Source: Natrinema salaciae
GTDB lineage: Archaea > Halobacteriota > Halobacteria > Halobacteriales > Natrialbaceae
Assembly (NCBI RefSeq): GCF_900110865.1
Contig: NZ_FOFD01000002.1
Location: 740,835-804,834, forward strand
DNA: 64,000 nt
Direction: 5' to 3'
Part shown: piece after piece, positions 50,484 to 60,483 of the stretch
Layout of the letters: each line of letters begins with the position of its first letter
Numbering within the stretch: position 1 is the first letter of the stretch
Program-made: the position numbers and the translations under genes
Notes under the pieces: model-generated
The model's input: only the letters and a program-made list of their open reading frames with translations
Told to the model about the DNA's origin: nothing
The model's database searches: none

Positions 50484-52987
50484 GCCTTCGCCTGCCAGCT
50501 CCGGATCCGATCGGCGCTGACGCCCTCGACGTCCGCCGCGATCGCGTCGGGATCGGCGTCGGTCAGGTCCTCGAGGTCCTCGATCCCCGCGTCGGCGAGC
50601 TTTTCGACGGTCTTGGCACCGACCCCGTCGAGCGCCTCGAGGTCCGAACCCGACTCGCTCTCGCGGGCCTGGAACTCCTGATAGTTACAGATCGGACAGC
50701 CCAGCTCCCAGGGGTCGTCGCCGCTGTGGACGACGAGTTCGGGCAGCTCGTGTTCGTCGCAGTACTCGTCGGTGACTTCGATCTCGCCCCGGCGGGGCAA
50801 CGGCAGCGAGTACTCGCAGTCGGGGTAGCGCGTACAGCCGACGAGCCGCGAGCCGTTCTCGAGGGTCTTGACGGCGAGCTCGCCGCCGTCGTCTCGCGAC
50901 GAATCCGTCGTCGCGCTGTCTTCGCCGCACTCCGGACACGCACCCAGCACCGGCCCCTCGCCGGCGTCCTCGGCCTTGCAGAGCGGACAGCCGTGGACGA
51001 ACGTCTGCCGCCCGGCGAGCATCTTGACCTCGTTGAGACCGTGTTCGTCGCACTCCTCTTCCAGGATCAGCGGCTTGCCGGTCGAGGGCAGCGGCAGCGT
51101 GTTCTCGCAGTCCGGATAGCCGTCGCAGCCGATGAAGTACGAGCCGTGGCGGCTCCGGCGGACGAGCAGGTCCTCGCCGCACTCCGGACAGGGGCCGAGG
51201 CGCTTGTCGTCCTTGAGCGACTTCCGGAGGTGGTCGCCGATCTCGTCGCGCGAGTCCGCGAGGTTCGCGAAGATCTCCTCGAGCATCTCCCGGGACTCGT
51301 CGGTGACGTCCGAGAGGTCCGCCTCGCCGCTGGCGATGGCGTCCATGTCGTGCTCGAGCTGGGCGGTCATCTCCTCGCTGACGATTCGGTCGGCGTAGTT
51401 CTCGGCCGCGTCGACGACGGCCATCGCGAGTTTCGTCGGTCGCGGCGGGTCGCCCTCGATGTAGCCGCGATCGTACAGCTTCTCGAGGGTGTTGTGGCGG
51501 GTCGACTTGGTCCCGATCCCCATCTCCTCCATCGTCTCGATGAGCCGCGACTGGCCGTACCGGCGGGGCGGCTGGGTCTGTTTGTCCTCGAGTGCCACGT
51601 CGGAGAGCGCCAGTTCTTCGCCCTCGTCGACGTCGGGAACGTAGTTCTCCGTCGTGGAGAAGTACGGGTAGACGTCGTGGTAGCCGGCCTCGACGAGGCG
51701 CTTGCCGTTGGCCTTGAGCCGGTAGTCGTCGACGTCGGCGACGACTTTGAGGTGCTCCCAGACCGCGGCGTCGGCGACGGTCGCGTAGAACCGCCGGACG
51801 ACGAGTTCGAAGACCTCCCACTCGTCGTCCGAGACGTCGCCGCGGCTCGGAATCTCGCCGGTCGGATGGATCGGCGGGTGGTCGGTCGTCTCCTCGTCGC
51901 CTTCGGTCGGGACGATCTCGTCGGCCTCGAGCAGCGATTCGGCCGACTCGCCGAGCGACGAGTGGCCGACGAACTCGTCGAGGAGCTCCTCGGGGTCCAG
52001 ATCGTCGGGGTAGACGGTGTTGTCGGTTCGCGGATAGGTGATGTACCCGGCGGTGTAGAGGTCCTCCGCGATCGACATCGCCCGCTTGGCCGAGTAGCCG
52101 ATGGCACCTGCCGCACGGATGAACTGGGTGGTGTTGAACGGCTCCGGCGGCGTGTCGGTGCGGGTTCGCCGGTTGACGTCGACGACGGTCGCGGCGTCGC
52201 GGGCGGCCAGGGTCTCGTAGACTTCGTCCGCGGTGGCCTCGTCCCAGACGCGTTCGGCCTCGTTGCCGTCCTCGTCGCGGTAGAAGTACTGGGACTCGAA
52301 GGCGGTGTCGTCCTTCGTGAGGTCCGCGAAGATCTCCCAGTAGTCCTCGGGATCGAACGCCTCGATCTCGCGCTCGCGGTCGACGATCAGCTTCAGCGTC
52401 GGCGACTGCACCCGGCCGACGGAGATGAAGTCGTTCCCCAGCTGGCCCGCGGACAGGGAGAGATACCGGGTGAGCGCGGCTCCCCAGATCAGATCGATGA
52501 TCTGGCGGGCTTCGCCGGCCGCCGCGAGGTCGAAGTCGAGTTCGTCGGGTTCGTCGAACGCGCTCTGAACTTCGTTCTCCGTGATCGAGGAGAAGCGGAC
52601 GCGGCGAATCGGCACGTCCTCGTCGACGTTTCGGACGATGTCGTAGGCCTCCTTGCCGATCAGTTCCCCCTCGCGGTCGTAGTCGGTGGCGATCGTCACG
52701 CGTTCGGCGCGACGGGCCAGCAGGCGCAGCGTGGCGACGATGTTCTCCTTCGTGGCCGTCTTCTCGACGTCGGCGTCGATGAGTTCGACGGGTTCGACGT
52801 CCCGCCAGTCCGAGTACTCCGACGGGAAGTCCACGCCGACCACGTGTCCCGACAGCCCCACGCAGCGCTTGCCGCCCCACTCGTAGACGTTCACGCCGTT
52901 CTCGCGGCTCGAGTCGTAGGTCCCGCCGCTCAGGATGTCGGCGATCCGGCGGGCCGCGTTGTCCTTCTCCGTGATTATCAGCTCCAC
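50480..52987 (-). CDS. topA: DNA topoisomerase I (type IA)
   Basis: An 835-aa enzyme relaxing negatively supercoiled DNA. The Toprim domain starts MELIITEKDNAARRI and has the acidic ATDYDREGELI. The catalytic Tyr is in AGYITYPRTDN, followed by several C4 zinc-finger modules (e.g. CPECGEDLLV, CPLCKAED). The C-terminus holds a helix-hairpin-helix-like region (LDGVGAKTVEKLADAGI). The GTG start at 52987 is supported by a near-perfect Shine-Dalgarno TCACCTCC (complement GGAGGTGA) at 52994-53001, six bases away, unusual in a window dominated by leaderless genes. Confidence 0.96.
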   Translation of the reverse strand: MELIITEKDNAARRIADILSGGTYDSSRENGVNVYEWGGKRCVGLSGHVVGVDFPSEYSDWRDVEPVELIDADVEKTATKENIVATLRLLARRAERVTIATDYDREGELIGKEAYDIVRNVDEDVPIRRVRFSSITENEVQSAFDEPDELDFDLAAAGEARQIIDLIWGAALTRYLSLSAGQLGNDFISVGRVQSPTLKLIVDREREIEAFDPEDYWEIFADLTKDDTAFESQYFYRDEDGNEAERVWDEATADEVYETLAARDAATVVDVNRRTRTDTPPEPFNTTQFIRAAGAIGYSAKRAMSIAEDLYTAGYITYPRTDNTVYPDDLDPEELLDEFVGHSSLGESAESLLEADEIVPTEGDEETTDHPPIHPTGEIPSRGDVSDDEWEVFELVVRRFYATVADAAVWEHLKVVADVDDYRLKANGKRLVEAGYHDVYPYFSTTENYVPDVDEGEELALSDVALEDKQTQPPRRYGQSRLIETMEEMGIGTKSTRHNTLEKLYDRGYIEGDPPRPTKLAMAVVDAAENYADRIVSEEMTAQLEHDMDAIASGEADLSDVTDESREMLEEIFANLADSRDEIGDHLRKSLKDDKRLGPCPECGEDLLVRRSRHGSYFIGCDGYPDCENTLPLPSTGKPLILEEECDEHGLNEVKMLAGRQTFVHGCPLCKAEDAGEGPVLGACPECGEDSATTDSSRDDGGELAVKTLENGSRLVGCTRYPDCEYSLPLPRRGEIEVTDEYCDEHELPELVVHSGDDPWELGCPICNYQEFQARESESGSDLEALDGVGAKTVEKLADAGIEDLEDLTDADPDAIAADVEGVSADRIRSWQAKA

Positions 52988-53318
52988 CGCGGCTCACCTC
53001 CCGGCCCTCGAGCCTCCGGCCGCAGCGACAGCGGACGAGTGTCGTTCATCGTGGCCCGCTACGATTGAGTTGTTGATAACGTTTTCGCCAAAACCGGCAG
53101 ACAGCGCGGGTGTGCGTGCGGTCGGGCGTCGCGCGTGTGTCCGCGAGCGAAGGGATTTCGTTGCTGTCGACACCTTCGGTCACGCGACCGGAGTTCGGTC
53201 GGGGCGACGCGTCGGACTCGAGCGAACGGCCACAATATTGTCTGGTGTGGTACCGATCACCTTCGGTCTGCTCGGAGCCTAAGACGGGCTGCGTACGAAC
53301 GCGGAGAGACAACTACCA
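52988..53318. other. Intergenic region between topA and a DUF2892 gene
   Basis: This 331-bp gap has no convincing gene. Near topA it holds the Shine-Dalgarno and, about 75-95 bp out, a TATA-like GTTATCAAC on the minus strand. In the middle-right is ACAATATTGT, a perfect 10-bp palindrome at 53232-53241. A 70-codon plus-strand frame (53110-53322) ends overlapping the next ATG but has Arg/Cys/Ser-rich, non-acidic composition and is not called. Confidence 0.5.
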
Positions 53319-53585
53319 ATGAAGAAAAACGTCGGCGGATTCGATCGCGTATGGCGGCTCACTGGCGGCGCGATCCTGGCACTCGTCGGTATCGCCGCAC
53401 TCGTCGGGTTCGTCTCGATCGGTGTCGTCCCGGCAGCGGTGATGGTCGTCCTCGGTTGGGTGTTTTTCGCCACCGGAGTCGTCCGGAGGTGCGTCATCAA
53501 CCGGTTCCTCGGAATCGACACCACCCACGGAGAACAGACGGAGTCCAGCGGAATGACCGAGGTCTCCACGAAACGGCCGAACTGA
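53319..53585 (+). CDS. DUF2892-type small membrane protein (YgaP-TM-like)
   Basis: An 88-aa inner-membrane protein: KNVGGFDRVWRLTGG, the classic DUF2892 start, followed by two helices (ILALVGIAALVGFVSIG and VMVVLGWVFFATGVV) and a Cys in RRCVINRFLGIDT. DUF2892 domains often accompany rhodanese or thiosulfate-related proteins; here it stands alone. A T-run terminator follows. Confidence 0.85.
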   Translation: MKKNVGGFDRVWRLTGGAILALVGIAALVGFVSIGVVPAAVMVVLGWVFFATGVVRRCVINRFLGIDTTHGEQTESSGMTEVSTKRPN

Positions 53586-53587
53586 TC

Positions 53588-53608
53588 GGTCGATCCGTTT
53601 TTTCGACC
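53588..53608 (+). terminator. Candidate terminator after the DUF2892 gene
   Basis: Inverted repeat GGTCGA (53588-53593) / TCGACC (53603-53608) with TTTTTT at 53598-53603 in the loop, a few bases past the stop. Oligo-T supports archaeal termination. Confidence 0.5.
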
Positions 53609-53702
53609 AACGACACCCGCTATCGGCGGCGGAGCCGGCAATCCACAACCACGAGCCGAGCCCTTTTACCGCGCCCGAGCGAGGCTCAATGGAGAGTCAG
53701 GC

Positions 53703-55205
53703 GTGGCAACGACCGACACGGACCGATCGCGCGTCGACATGACGACGGGGGCGATCTCCCCGAAACTCCTCCGCCTCGCGTGGCCGCTGGTTCTGGGGAA
53801 CCTCCTCCAGACCGTCTACAACCTCGCGGACATGTTCTGGGTCGGCCGCGTGAGCAGCGACGCCGTCGCCGCCGTCTCCCTCATGTTCCCCCTCTCGTGG
53901 CTGTTCGTCTCGACCGCGATGGGGATCACCGCCGCCACCATCGCCCTGGTCTCCCAGTACGTCGGCGCGGGCGACGATCGGACGGCCGACCGCGTCGTCG
54001 CCCAGACGATCCTGCTCACGCTCGCCGTCTCGAGCGTCCTCGCCGTCCTCGGGTTCGCCGCCCGGCGACCGCTGCTCTCCCTGATCGGCGCTCGCGGGTC
54101 GGTGTTCGTCGAGGCGCTCGCCTACATCGAGGTGATCTTCCTCGCGTTGCCGTTCACGTTCCTCTTCTTCGCCTTCCGGGCCTCGCTGCAGGGCGCGGGC
54201 GACACGAAGACGGCGATGTGGCTCGTGTTCGTCTCGGCGGGGCTCAACGTCGTCGTGGATCCCTTCTTCGTCCTCGGGTGGGGGCCGTTCCCGGCGATGG
54301 GGACGCGGGGAGCGGCCGTCGCGACCTTCCTCTCGCGCGGGCTCGCGACCGCCGCGGGGGTCGCGATCCTGCTGGATGGACGGTTCGGCGTCCGGCTCCG
54401 CCCCGGCGATCTCGCGCCGGATCTCGCGCTCCTGAAGCGACTGGTCGACATCGGCTACCCCGCCACGTTCGACGGCTGGGCCCGGAGCTTCGCGGCGGTG
54501 GCGATGGCGGGATTCGTCGCCCGCTTCGGGGCCGCACCGACCGCAGCCTTCGGAATCGGCGTCCGGCTGATGTCCGTGACGTGGGCCGTCGCGGGGGCCA
54601 TCGGACAGGCGACCGCGACCGGCGTCGGGCAGAACCTGGGCGCGGAGACGCCCGACCGGGCCGCCGCCGTCGCGCGAACGGCGACCGCGGCGACGATGGT
54701 ACTCATCTTCGCCGTTGCCGCCGTCCTGTTCGCGTTTCCGGCCGCAGCGATCCGCGTCTTCGTCGCGGACCCCGCCGTGATCGCCGAGGGCGTCGACTTC
54801 CTCCGGATCACCGCCCTCTTCTGGGCACCCTTCGCCGGCGTCATGGTCATTCAGGGCGCGTTCCGCGGCGCCGGCAACACCCGCGAGGCGATGATCCTCT
54901 CGATCCTCTCGCGGTGGGTTTTCCGGTTCCCGCTGGTGGTGGTACTCGCGTTCGCCTGGTCAGTGACGATTCCCGGCACCGACGTCACCGTCGCCGGCCT
55001 CGGCTGGGGCGTCGAGGGAATCTGGTGGGCATTCGTCGCCGGCATGATCGGCTCGTTCGTCGTGGCCGTCGGCTGGTTCCGACTGGGGACGTGGACCGAG
55101 GGCGTCATCGACGAGACCCACGCCGGGGCGAGCGGCGGCGACGAACGCCCTCGAGACGAGTCGGCTCCCGGCGGCGAGAGCGAATCGGAGTTCGTCGACG
55201 ACTGA
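53703..55205 (+). CDS. MATE-family efflux transporter
   Basis: A 500-aa multidrug/toxin antiporter with about twelve helices in two inverted halves. The first helix region LAWPLVLGNLLQTVYNLADMFWVG and the repeat in the second half (IGYPATFDGWARSFAAVAMAG) are typical. It is driven by Na+ or H+; the Asp in NLADMFWVG may bind the cation. The C-terminus is an acidic hydrophilic tail. The GTG at 53703 is the likely start; an in-frame ATG 36 bp later is an alternative. Confidence 0.92.
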   Translation: MATTDTDRSRVDMTTGAISPKLLRLAWPLVLGNLLQTVYNLADMFWVGRVSSDAVAAVSLMFPLSWLFVSTAMGITAATIALVSQYVGAGDDRTADRVVAQTILLTLAVSSVLAVLGFAARRPLLSLIGARGSVFVEALAYIEVIFLALPFTFLFFAFRASLQGAGDTKTAMWLVFVSAGLNVVVDPFFVLGWGPFPAMGTRGAAVATFLSRGLATAAGVAILLDGRFGVRLRPGDLAPDLALLKRLVDIGYPATFDGWARSFAAVAMAGFVARFGAAPTAAFGIGVRLMSVTWAVAGAIGQATATGVGQNLGAETPDRAAAVARTATAATMVLIFAVAAVLFAFPAAAIRVFVADPAVIAEGVDFLRITALFWAPFAGVMVIQGAFRGAGNTREAMILSILSRWVFRFPLVVVLAFAWSVTIPGTDVTVAGLGWGVEGIWWAFVAGMIGSFVVAVGWFRLGTWTEGVIDETHAGASGGDERPRDESAPGGESESEFVDD

Positions 55206-55332
55206 GCGGCCGAGTGCCGGTACGGACGCCGCTCGAGTCGCCGGGCGGTCGCGGCCGACCGGTTCTCCGGTGCATCCATCGACCGCTGAGATCCTCACGA
55301 ACGATGAGTATATCACGATTAACGGCTGCGAT

Positions 55333-56297
<965 letters not shown>

Positions 56298-56357
56298 TCG
56301 GGCCGTCGACTCGCCGAAACCCATAGCATTTTCGCGCCCCGGCGGCACCGCTCGAGC

Positions 56358-57248
56358 ATGAAGCTCGTCGTTACCGGTGCGACCGGCGGCGCGGGGAGCT
56401 GGATCGTCGATCACTTCGCCAGCGAGGGCCACGACGTCGTCGGCGTCGACCTCGAGCGGCCGCCGGGCGAGCGCGACGGGGTCACGTTCCTCGCGGCCGA
56501 CCTCAGCGACCAGGGGCGGGCCTGGGAGGTAATCCTCGATCACGACCCCGACGCGGTGATCCACTTCGCGGGAATTCCACGACTGGGAATCGCGACCGGC
56601 ACCGAGACGTTTCTGACGAACGTCACGACCGCCTACCACGTGTTCGAGGCCGCCGGGCGGACGGGCGCGGACGTGATCTGGGCCTCGAGCGAGAGCCTCT
56701 ACGGGATGCCGTTCGCCGCGGAGCCGTTCCTCCCCGACTACCTGCCGATCGACGAGGCTCACCCGATGCGGCCGGAAGACGGCTACGGCACCTCGAAGCT
56801 CGTGGGCGAGGAACTCGCGGCGAAGACCGTCCGGCGGTACGGCGTCTCCGTGGCGTCGATCCGCCCCTCGTGGATTCAGTATCCCGGGGCGTACCCCGTC
56901 GCCGACGAGCGAGCGGCGTTCGACCTCGCGACCGCCGACCGGAGCGGCAACTTCTGGTCGTACGTCGACGTTCGCGACGTCGTTTCGATCGTCGACGCCG
57001 CGCTCGAGGCCGAGATCGACGGCCACGAACCGTATCTGGCGGTGGCCGAGGAGAACTACCTCGACCGCGAGACCGCCGCGGTGATCGAGGCCGTCTTCGG
57101 CGACCTCCCCGATGAGTGCACTCTCGACGGGGACGAGTCGGCGTTCTCGACGGCGAAGGCCCGCGAGGAACTGGGCTGGGAGCCCGCCCACTCCTGGCGG
57201 GAGGCGGAGGGAGAAGCCCCGCGAGGACCGACCTTTCTGGAAGAGTAG
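56358..57248 (+). CDS. NAD-dependent epimerase/dehydratase (extended SDR)
   Basis: A 296-aa Rossmann enzyme. The NAD(P) motif is VTGATGGAGSWI, the active-site pair YGTSK (Tyr, Lys) is present with an upstream Ser in WASSESLYG, and RPSWIQYPG marks the substrate side. Extended SDRs of this type act on sugar nucleotides or uronates, but the substrate cannot be read. It lies 60 bp after thi4 on the same strand, perhaps by chance. Confidence 0.87.
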   Translation: MKLVVTGATGGAGSWIVDHFASEGHDVVGVDLERPPGERDGVTFLAADLSDQGRAWEVILDHDPDAVIHFAGIPRLGIATGTETFLTNVTTAYHVFEAAGRTGADVIWASSESLYGMPFAAEPFLPDYLPIDEAHPMRPEDGYGTSKLVGEELAAKTVRRYGVSVASIRPSWIQYPGAYPVADERAAFDLATADRSGNFWSYVDVRDVVSIVDAALEAEIDGHEPYLAVAEENYLDRETAAVIEAVFGDLPDECTLDGDESAFSTAKAREELGWEPAHSWREAEGEAPRGPTFLEE

Positions 57249-57484
57249 CGCACGGCGGGTCGGCTCCCGCCGCCCGTCGCGTCCGCAGCCGTCTCGGACG
57301 CGCGTCGCCTCGCGACCTCCCCGTTACCTCGAACCGCGCGCCTGCACCCGCCTCGGCAACCGCAACCGGTTTCAACCACTCGGTGGTACAACCACGATAT
57401 GAACGCGTCTCGCACCGTCCGTTCGTCCGCCGCCCGCTGTCCGTTCGAACACCCGACCGACCGACCGATCTACACCCACTGACG

Positions 57485-58270
57485 ATGGTCGACCGCGTCA
57501 TCCTCTACCGCGCACCCACGACGGTGGCCGACGTCGACGGGATCGCGGACTGGCTCACGGACCGGATCGACGCCGCCGTGACCGTCCGAGATCGCTTCCT
57601 CGAGGTTCACCGGACGGACGACCTCCCCGAACAGTTCGCCGAGGCGCGCGTTCCCTCACCGTACGAGCGGGAGACGGGCAACACGATGCTCGGAACGATC
57701 CGCTACGAGGAGCGCGCGCTCGAGAATCCCGACCGTGAAGGCGGGGTACTCTACGACGGCGTGCAGATCCAGCGGGCGCTCAACGCCGCGCTGCCTGCCG
57801 ACGAACGGGGGCTCGAGACGCTACACGTCCCGGTTCTCGACCGCGCGATCGGGACGTGGGGCGAGCACGACGGCCGCTGGCACAAGCGCGTGACCGTCCT
57901 CGGACAGCCGGCGCTGGTTTCGGTACCGGGCCTCTACGAGGCACCCGCGAAACCCGAGGCGTACTACAAGGAAAAGCAGCGCCACGCACTCCTCTCCGGC
58001 GACGCACCGCCGCGGGAAATCCTCGAGAACCAGGTCGAGGGCGACTTTCTGATCGCGGACGATCCGCGAACCACCGACGCCCTGAAGGGGTACGTCCTGC
58101 AGGCGTTCCACTATCTCGAGACCGGCGAGACGTTCTGTGATCGAGCGAGTTGTCGACTCTTCAACGCCCACCGTCAGGCGGAGCTATTCGACGCCCAACT
58201 GCGCGAGCCCGCCTTCTGCAGCGAGCACGCGCGACTGTACGAGGGCTCGACGGGGTCGGCGTCGACGTAA
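57485..58270 (+). CDS. DUF6775-like putative metallopeptidase
   Basis: A 261-aa protein starting MVDRVILYRAPTTV. Conserved features are FLEVHRTDD, the signature GTWGEHDGRWHKRVTVLGQPALVS, APAKPEAYYKEKQ and a Cys/His C-terminal cluster (FCDRASCRLFNAHRQ; FCSEHARLYEG). I recall this pattern as an archaeal family annotated DUF6775, putative metallopeptidase (number not verified). A zinc site could be formed by the C-terminal Cys/His residues. A 27-codon ORF ends two bases before its ATG. Confidence 0.7.
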   Translation: MVDRVILYRAPTTVADVDGIADWLTDRIDAAVTVRDRFLEVHRTDDLPEQFAEARVPSPYERETGNTMLGTIRYEERALENPDREGGVLYDGVQIQRALNAALPADERGLETLHVPVLDRAIGTWGEHDGRWHKRVTVLGQPALVSVPGLYEAPAKPEAYYKEKQRHALLSGDAPPREILENQVEGDFLIADDPRTTDALKGYVLQAFHYLETGETFCDRASCRLFNAHRQAELFDAQLREPAFCSEHARLYEGSTGSAST

Positions 58271-58340
58271 GCCACTGGCGTGCGCAAGTGGTCCCGGAAC
58301 CGGTGTGTACTTTTGTCCCAGTCGTCTTCGACAACGCACA

Positions 58341-58751
58341 ATGAGTGCTGAGTTTACCGTCGAAGTTCCCGTTCGCTATCGCGACCTCGATCCGCTGAAC
58401 CACGTCAACCACGCCGTCTACGCGAGCTACCTCGAGGCAGCCCGGACCGACTACCTGCAGGAGGTGGCGGGACTGGCATCCGGGGGGATCTCCTTCGTCA
58501 TCGCGACCCTCGAAATTACCTACGAGCGCCCGATCACCATGGGCGACGACCCCACGATCGCACTCTCGGTGTCACGGCTCGGCGAGTCGAGTTGTACCAT
58601 GACGTACGACCTCCGCGTCGACGGCGACACGGCGGCGACCGCCGAAACGACCATCGTTCACGTCGACCCCGAGACGGAACGCCCGAGCCCGATTCCCGAA
58701 GGGATGGCTCGACGGATTCGAGAGTACGAGGGGCTCGAGGCGGCCGCGTAA
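58341..58751 (+). CDS. Acyl-CoA thioesterase (4HBT hotdog fold)
   Basis: A 136-aa hotdog-fold thioesterase. The family signature VRYRDLDPLNHVNHAVY contains the catalytic Asp and the following Asn/His, then FVIATLEITYERPI on the central helix-strand. It probably hydrolyses medium- or long-chain acyl-CoA in the cytoplasm. The start is the ATG at 58341; the open frame upstream overlaps the previous gene in another frame. Confidence 0.9.
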   Translation: MSAEFTVEVPVRYRDLDPLNHVNHAVYASYLEAARTDYLQEVAGLASGGISFVIATLEITYERPITMGDDPTIALSVSRLGESSCTMTYDLRVDGDTAATAETTIVHVDPETERPSPIPEGMARRIREYEGLEAAA

Positions 58752-58756
58752 AATCC

Positions 58757-59455
58757 CTAGTACTCGAGCCGTCCGCCGGTCAGCCGGACGACGCCGAACA
58801 CGTGCGTCTCGTCCGCGACGGCGACCGCACGCTCGCGAAGCCGGGCGTGGGCGGCGGCTATCTTTTCGTCGAGCCGAACGTGGGGGTCGTTCTCGTAGCG
58901 GAGTCGCGTCGTCGGCGGCGTCGAGAGGACGACGATCGCCCGGAAGACGGCGTTGACCGGCGGCGCGTACCACGCTCGGCTCCGGGCGGCGTTGGCGAGG
59001 ACGACGGTCCCGTCGGGACCGACGAGGTCGCACCAGTCGTCGACCGCACTCGTCGGCTCCTCGAGCATTCCCACGACGAACGTCGCGAGGACGGCGTCGA
59101 TCCCGTCGCCACCCGCCGGGATCGCGCCCTCGAGCGGGGCCCCGACCGGCGGCTGCGTCGCGTCACCTCGAACGACGTGGACGTTATCGGACGCCGCGGT
59201 GGCCGCGCGCGCCCGTTCGAGCACCGGCCGGGTGAAGTCGATCCCGATCACGGTCCCCTCGGGGCCGACCCGCTCGCGGAGGAAGGGGAGGTTCGCGCCC
59301 GTCCCACAGCCCATCTCGACGACCGTGTCGCCGGGCTCGAGGCGACAGGCGGCGGCCGCGCGCTTCCGGAGCCTCGCGATTCCGGGCGTTCGGCGTGCGA
59401 TCAGGTCGTAGAGGCGAGCCCAGCGGCCGTAGAACTCCTGTGCTGATTCGGTCAT
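58757..59455 (-). CDS. Class I SAM-dependent methyltransferase
   Basis: A 232-aa methyltransferase of the UbiE/COQ5-like group. Motif I is VVEMGCGTGANLPFL, motif II VIGIDFTRPVLE, and acidic post-I VHVVRGDATQPPV. The start MTESAQEFYGRWARLYDL resembles other haloarchaeal members. Likely substrates are quinone or small lipid precursors, but this is inference. Its stop lies 6 bp from the convergent thioesterase stop. Confidence 0.87.
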   Translation of the reverse strand: MTESAQEFYGRWARLYDLIARRTPGIARLRKRAAAACRLEPGDTVVEMGCGTGANLPFLRERVGPEGTVIGIDFTRPVLERARAATAASDNVHVVRGDATQPPVGAPLEGAIPAGGDGIDAVLATFVVGMLEEPTSAVDDWCDLVGPDGTVVLANAARSRAWYAPPVNAVFRAIVVLSTPPTTRLRYENDPHVRLDEKIAAAHARLRERAVAVADETHVFGVVRLTGGRLEY

Positions 59456-59489
59456 AGCAGGTCTCGTCGTCGCCGGCTTCGTGCAGCGT

Positions 59490-60389
59490 TCAGAGGAGCG
59501 ATCGAACCGAATCCGCGACCGACTCGGCGTCCGCGCCGAGGACGTAGATCAGCGGCTCGATTCCCATCCCGCCGGTCTGGTACAGCACCGTCGCCTCGGG
59601 GGCGTCCTCGATCGCCGCACCGACGCTCGAGGCGACGTCGCCCGATTCGTCGAACTCGGCGGCCACGTGGTCCTGCTCGGTCAGCTCGTCGACCAGCGCC
59701 GGCTCGTACGCGATGTTGACCGCGGCCGACGCATCCGCGCCGTGGCGGCGCGCGGCCAGCAACACCCGCGCGACGTGCTCGGAAACGCCGAACTCGGGGT
59801 CCGCGGGGATGGTCGTCCGACCTTTGACGTCGAAGATCCGGCCGGGAACGCCCGCGACGTCGTCGACGTTTTCGGCGTCCGGCGTGCAGGCAACCAGGTT
59901 CGAACCGACCGCGGGGATCAACCCCGTGAATCCGCTCGCCGTCTCGAGCATCCCCAGTCCGCGCCGGAGCGACGAGAGCACCCGCTCGCTGGTGCGGAGG
60001 TCGCTCTCGGGATCGTGAACCCGGAAGCTCGCGCCGTGGTCGGCGAGCTCCGGCACGGCCTCCTCGTGGAGCTGCGCGAGGAGGTCCCCGCCGGCCTCGA
60101 GGTCGCGGATCAGGACTTCGATCTCGATCAGCGCCTGAACCGGCGATATCTCGCCGGCCGCCAGCCCGTTTCCGAGGTCGTCGACGAGGGTCCGAACCCG
60201 CTCGTCCTCGGCGATACGATCGTTGACGGTCACGTCGCCGTGAGCGTACTTCGAGACGGCGCTCTGGCTGATTCCGAGCACGGTGGCGACCTCGCTCTGG
60301 GTGAGGTCTCGGTCCCGGAGTTCACCGGCGAGCAGCGACCGGACGGTCGGGAGGAACTCGTCTACGACGATTTCTTCGACGAATTGCAT
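59490..60389 (-). CDS. thiR: ThiR: HTH plus ThiN-domain thiamine regulator
   Basis: A 299-aa protein. The N-terminal helix-turn-helix (LTQSEVATVLGISQSAVSKY, about residues 29-48) is followed by a helical linker and a C-terminal ThiN domain (from about residue 125). The ThiN domain includes GMLETASGFTGLIPAVGSN and QTGGMGIEPLIYVLGADA. ThiN binds thiamine phosphate; fused to an HTH it forms ThiR, the archaeal repressor of thiamine biosynthesis genes. The nearby thi4 promoter carries a dyad suited to it. The start is the ATG at 60389 with a TATA-like AGTTATCCC about 30 bp upstream. Confidence 0.87.
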   Translation of the reverse strand: MQFVEEIVVDEFLPTVRSLLAGELRDRDLTQSEVATVLGISQSAVSKYAHGDVTVNDRIAEDERVRTLVDDLGNGLAAGEISPVQALIEIEVLIRDLEAGGDLLAQLHEEAVPELADHGASFRVHDPESDLRTSERVLSSLRRGLGMLETASGFTGLIPAVGSNLVACTPDAENVDDVAGVPGRIFDVKGRTTIPADPEFGVSEHVARVLLAARRHGADASAAVNIAYEPALVDELTEQDHVAAEFDESGDVASSVGAAIEDAPEATVLYQTGGMGIEPLIYVLGADAESVADSVRSLL

Positions 60390-60483
60390 TCGTTACACGA
60401 TGGTACGACAGCGGACGGGATAACTTGTTGGTCCGGCGGCTACGCGGCTCGAGGGAGCGGCGATCGGCCGCCGACGGGCCGGT

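Noticed and set aside
50345-53068. 907-codon plus-strand frame opposite topA
   Set aside because: Antisense shadow of topoisomerase I, and it also runs through the APC permease end.
53110-53322. 70-codon ORF whose stop overlaps the DUF2892 ATG
   Set aside because: Non-acidic, Cys/Ser/Arg-rich product with no homologue recognised; it lies in the topA promoter region.
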